A stretch of 64,000 bases of DNA from Gallionellales bacterium 39-52-133 (lineage in GTDB: Bacteria > Pseudomonadota > Gammaproteobacteria > Burkholderiales > Gallionellaceae), in NCBI GenBank assembly GCA_002278935.1, contig NCJL01000006.1:1-64000 (forward strand), in the 5' to 3' direction. A program made the translations under genes and the position numbers. Under the pieces are notes generated by a model, which did not search any database, was not told where the DNA came from, and saw only the letters and a program-made list of their open reading frames with translations. Numbering within the stretch: the first letter of the stretch is position 1; every line of letters starts with the position of its first letter. Below are positions 61,461 through 64,000 of this stretch, piece after piece.

Positions 61461-62291
61461 TTAAAGCTCAGTAAAAAATCTTCCGCTCATTTCTTCCAGC
61501 CCCAGCGTTTGCAGCATTTCCTGCAAACGCGCGACCGCGTGCTGGCGCGGCAAGTTTTTATAGGTCGCGACGATCAGCTCGTTTTTCATCGAGTGCTCCC
61601 AGCCCACCAGCTCCGTCACGGTTACCTGGTAACCGTGCGCTTCCAGCTGCAGGCAACGCAGCACATTGGTGACATGGCTGCCAAATTCGCGCGTATGCAG
61701 CGGATGCCGCCACAGCTCCACCAGTATATTTTTGGCCAGCTGCCTGCCCTTGTTCTTCTTCAGCACGGCTGCCACCTCGGCCTGGCAGCAGGGTACCAGC
61801 ACGACAAATTTTGCGTGTTTTTTAAGCGCAAAATGGATCGCATCATCGGTTGCGGTATTGCAGGCATGCAGCGCGGTGACCACGTCGATCTGTGCCGGCA
61901 GCAGCGCGGAATCAATCGACTCCGCGACCGACAGGTTCAGAAATGACATGCGCGGAAAATTCAGCCTGCCGGCCAGCTCGCGTGATTTTGTCACCAGCTC
62001 ATCTCGCGTCTCGATGCCGTAGATATGCGACGCATCGTTCAGCGACTTGAAAAACAGGTCATACAGAATAAAACCAAGATAGGATTTTCCGGCACCGTGA
62101 TCCACCAGATTGATAGCAGGGTGATCCTGCTGTATCTCCTGCAGCAAAGGCTCGATGAACTGGTACAGGTGATAGATCTGCTTCAGCTTGCGGCGGCTGT
62201 CCTGATTCATCTTGCCATCGCGGGTAAGTATGTGCAGCTCTTTCAACAGTTCAACGGATTGTTCGGGTTTTACTTCGTACATTTTGGTCAT
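61461..62291 (-). CDS. SAM-dependent methyltransferase (Methyltransf_32 type)
   Basis: This 276-residue protein has a VDHGAGKSYLGFILYDL SAM-binding loop, IYGIETRDELV and VVTALHACNTATDDAI. A VPCCQAEVA segment follows. It resembles the Methyltransf_32 domain (GSTCD-related), members of which include RNA methyltransferases. The substrate is unknown. Confidence 0.8.
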   Translation of the reverse strand: MTKMYEVKPEQSVELLKELHILTRDGKMNQDSRRKLKQIYHLYQFIEPLLQEIQQDHPAINLVDHGAGKSYLGFILYDLFFKSLNDASHIYGIETRDELVTKSRELAGRLNFPRMSFLNLSVAESIDSALLPAQIDVVTALHACNTATDDAIHFALKKHAKFVVLVPCCQAEVAAVLKKNKGRQLAKNILVELWRHPLHTREFGSHVTNVLRCLQLEAHGYQVTVTELVGWEHSMKNELIVATYKNLPRQHAVARLQEMLQTLGLEEMSGRFFTEL

Positions 62292-62313
62292 TCACATATA
62301 TAAAAAAACTGAA

Positions 62314-62372
62314 GCCACAGCAATCACAGAATTTCAAAAGTCTTACTCTGTGTTTTCTGCGGCCTCTGTGGC
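62314..62372. repeat. GCCACAG...CTGTGGC inverted repeat
   Basis: GCCACAGCAATCACAGAATT at the left is an imperfect inverse of CTCTGTGTTTTCTGCGGCCT and CTGTGGC at the right. It separates the convergent-looking methyltransferase start and hydrolase stop, and is related in style to the CACAGATT family but has different unit sequence. Confidence 0.55.
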
Positions 62373-62391
62373 TAATTTGATTTTGAGCTTA

Positions 62392-63723
62392 CTAGAATTC
62401 CATTTCGCGGAAAATCATGCCTGCATTGCGCTTGGATAAATCATGGTAGGTATCGAGATAGGCAAACGAAGACTGGTCAATATTGTAGGCATCATTTAAC
62501 GAGCCGCCATTTTTGATCACTTCAGCCACCTTGCCGCGCAGGAATTCCAGATAACCGCGCGTCACCTTGGTAACCTCATGCATATTGGTCGCCACGCCAT
62601 GCCCCGGTATCACATATTTGACATTCATCGCCTCAAATTTTGTCCAGGTATCCAACCATGCCGCGGTATCCGTATCCTCAAACAATGGCGGCATACGCTG
62701 ATGGAAGGCCAGATCTCCGGCTATCATTAGATTTTTCGCCGGTATCCATAATGACAAATCGCCGGGGCTGTGTGACGGGCCGATATATAAAACTTCCAGC
62801 TTCCAAGAGCCCAGGTTAATTTCATACCTGTCATCCACCACGATATCCGGCATCACCACTTCTGTTTTGAACGCCTTGTCACGCGCGCGCCTCTTCATGG
62901 TTTGAAGAATATCATCACCATGCTCCGCGATAATCTCTGCCGCTTTCTTGTGGGCGATAATCCTGGCGCCCTGTTCTTTCCAGTAATTCGAGCCCAGCAT
63001 CGCATGGCCCTGGCTGTTTTCCAGCACCACATACTTTACCGGCTGTGACGTGCGTTTTTTGATCTCTTCATGCAGGGATTTGGCGAGCAGATAATTATCG
63101 CCGGAGTTCATCACCACCACGCCCTCCTCGGTAATGATGAATGACAGGTTGTTGTTATGTCCTGAATTTTCGTATGAGCCCGGGCCGGTTTCACCGATGG
63201 AAGTCCATACGCCGGGTATCACCTCTACCGGATTGCTGTAAAGAAAGGTATCCAGTGCCATGTCGTTATATTTAACCGGCAGGCCTGCCTGCTTCCATTT
63301 GTAGAAACCATCCGCATAATTTTTTACATTTTTGTAGCCGAGCTTCATCAACGCATCGGCTGCCAGCGGGCTACGCTGGTTGAAGTCATCATAAACGACA
63401 ACAGGTGTGTCTTTGGACAGCACATAGGTGGAGATACTCAGCTCCAGCTGCCCGCGCGGGATATTGTAAAAATTTTCCGCACGGATATAGCCGCCATTCA
63501 GCGTCAACTCGTCCGGATTGCGCACATCGATCACCACCGTTTTGGCCTGCGGTTTGAGCAAAGCTTTAAGCCCCGCAGTATCAATGTTGCTGATGCGCTT
63601 GTTCGCCTGGGCAAGCAGTTTCTTTGCATCAGGGCTCAATTCCGGCGCATCGGCAGCCTGCGCAGAAATACTGAACAACAGGCCTGCAAATACAAAAATA
63701 CGGATGAAAACTGACTTGTTCAT
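62392..63723 (-). CDS. secreted rhodanese-like plus MBL-fold protein with degenerate active sites
   Basis: This 443-residue protein has a signal peptide ending at AQAAD. Residues about 40-150 form a rhodanese domain (TVVIDVRNPDELTLNGGYI), but the active-loop cysteine is missing (VYDDFNQRSPLAA). Residues about 165-440 are an MBL fold. The usual HxHxDH motif is absent (VLENSQGHAMLGSNYW), while GPSHSPGDLSLWIP, AGDLAFHQ and IPGHGVA are kept. It resembles SoxH-type periplasmic proteins. Enzymatic activity by the standard zinc mechanism is doubtful. The start at 63723 follows AAGGAGCG. Confidence 0.78.
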   Translation of the reverse strand: MNKSVFIRIFVFAGLLFSISAQAADAPELSPDAKKLLAQANKRISNIDTAGLKALLKPQAKTVVIDVRNPDELTLNGGYIRAENFYNIPRGQLELSISTYVLSKDTPVVVYDDFNQRSPLAADALMKLGYKNVKNYADGFYKWKQAGLPVKYNDMALDTFLYSNPVEVIPGVWTSIGETGPGSYENSGHNNNLSFIITEEGVVVMNSGDNYLLAKSLHEEIKKRTSQPVKYVVLENSQGHAMLGSNYWKEQGARIIAHKKAAEIIAEHGDDILQTMKRRARDKAFKTEVVMPDIVVDDRYEINLGSWKLEVLYIGPSHSPGDLSLWIPAKNLMIAGDLAFHQRMPPLFEDTDTAAWLDTWTKFEAMNVKYVIPGHGVATNMHEVTKVTRGYLEFLRGKVAEVIKNGGSLNDAYNIDQSSFAYLDTYHDLSKRNAGMIFREMEF

Positions 63724-63793
63724 GATCGCTCCTTCACTCATTGATATAGATGTATTTTATTACTTTGTGCAACAGAACGGAAAGCTCTTATCG

Positions 63794-64000
63794 TTAAGCC
63801 TTCTGTTTGATCGCCAAAACGGCCTGGTTGCGCAGGGTACGCAGCATGGAAAGCTGCTTGGGGGTAATCTGCAAGGTCTTGGCATCCTGCATATCTGCGT
63901 AGATCAGCCCGACCGCAATCTTGTTGACTACCACAGGCAGCAGCAAAAAATATCTGGCATCAACCGCCCTGGAGTGCCAGGCCGGGATTTTAGTGGCGAT
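63794..64000 (-). CDS. 3' end of an HDOD/GAF-like signalling protein (partial)
   Basis: The right-edge frame encodes 68 residues ending FLLLPVVVNKIAVGLIYADM, then DAKTLQITPKQLSMLRTLRN and QAVLAIKQKA. The pattern PVVVNKxxVGLIYAD followed by LRNQAVLAIK is typical of the C-terminal GAF-like part of betaproteobacterial HDOD proteins. The rest is outside the window. Confidence 0.6.
   Translation of the reverse strand: MATKIPAWHSRAVDARYFLLLPVVVNKIAVGLIYADMQDAKTLQITPKQLSMLRTLRNQAVLAIKQKA

Overview
The window reads as a chromosome segment of a betaproteobacterium, most likely of the Nitrosomonadales (Gallionella/Sideroxydans-like autotrophs are the best guess). The grounds are the rpoE-rseABC-mucD-lepA-lepB-DUF4845-rnc-era-recO-pdxJ-acpS-nagZ order, the zipA-ligA and dnaX-ybaB-recR-rluB blocks, and a glycolate-salvage locus. 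The genus call is an inference from gene content only. Most of the window is dense housekeeping DNA; the accessory signal is in short regions and in intergenic repeats.

Layout. 1-3.1 kb: 3' end of an unidentified gene, an integron-type tyrosine recombinase (IntI) without visible cassettes, and a YoaA/DinG helicase translationally coupled to it. 3.2-4.6 kb: an ankyrin-repeat protein followed by a small paralogue of its N-terminal domain. 4.7-10.6 kb: aconitase, a membrane PAS chemoreceptor and a soluble CZB chemoreceptor. 10.7-13.6 kb (minus strand): hpt, a methylthioinosine phosphorylase-like gene, def, and galU. 13.8-28.8 kb (minus): ligA/zipA, then the long nagZ-to-rpoE supercluster. 29.0-34.0 kb: nadB, ygfX, then a Ser/Thr kinase, a TPR lipoprotein and a cyclase-PEGA protein. 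34.1-39.5 kb (minus): rluB, recR, ybaB, dnaX, the small SRP RNA gene ffs and class I fumarase. 39.6-42.0 kb: a Tat-exported PhoX-type phosphatase with a possible Pho box.

42.4-54.2 kb is the most interesting metabolic region. A minus-strand set (TerC, a GarR/LtnD-type dehydrogenase, a DUF1537 kinase and a divergent phosphoketolase-family enzyme) faces a plus-strand set (IclR regulator, GlcD, GlcE, GlcF and a class V glyoxylate aminotransferase). Together these look like two-carbon (glycolate/glyoxylate) salvage joined to a three/four-carbon sugar-acid route. 54.3-64 kb holds small unknown genes, RbgA, ArsC, an alpha/beta hydrolase, RutE, DUF1853, a zinc-ribbon/RDD/pilin-like fusion, a methyltransferase, a degenerate rhodanese-MBL secreted protein and the end of an HDOD/GAF-like gene.

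Intergenic DNA carries several dispersed palindromic families: CACAGATT hairpins, a GATTAAG-ended miniature element nested inside one of them, GTAGGGTGCG hairpins and GC-rich palindromes. It also carries a 28-bp AT-rich element in four copies that matches the IHF consensus. No CRISPR array, tRNA or rRNA gene, prophage or IS transposase was recognised.
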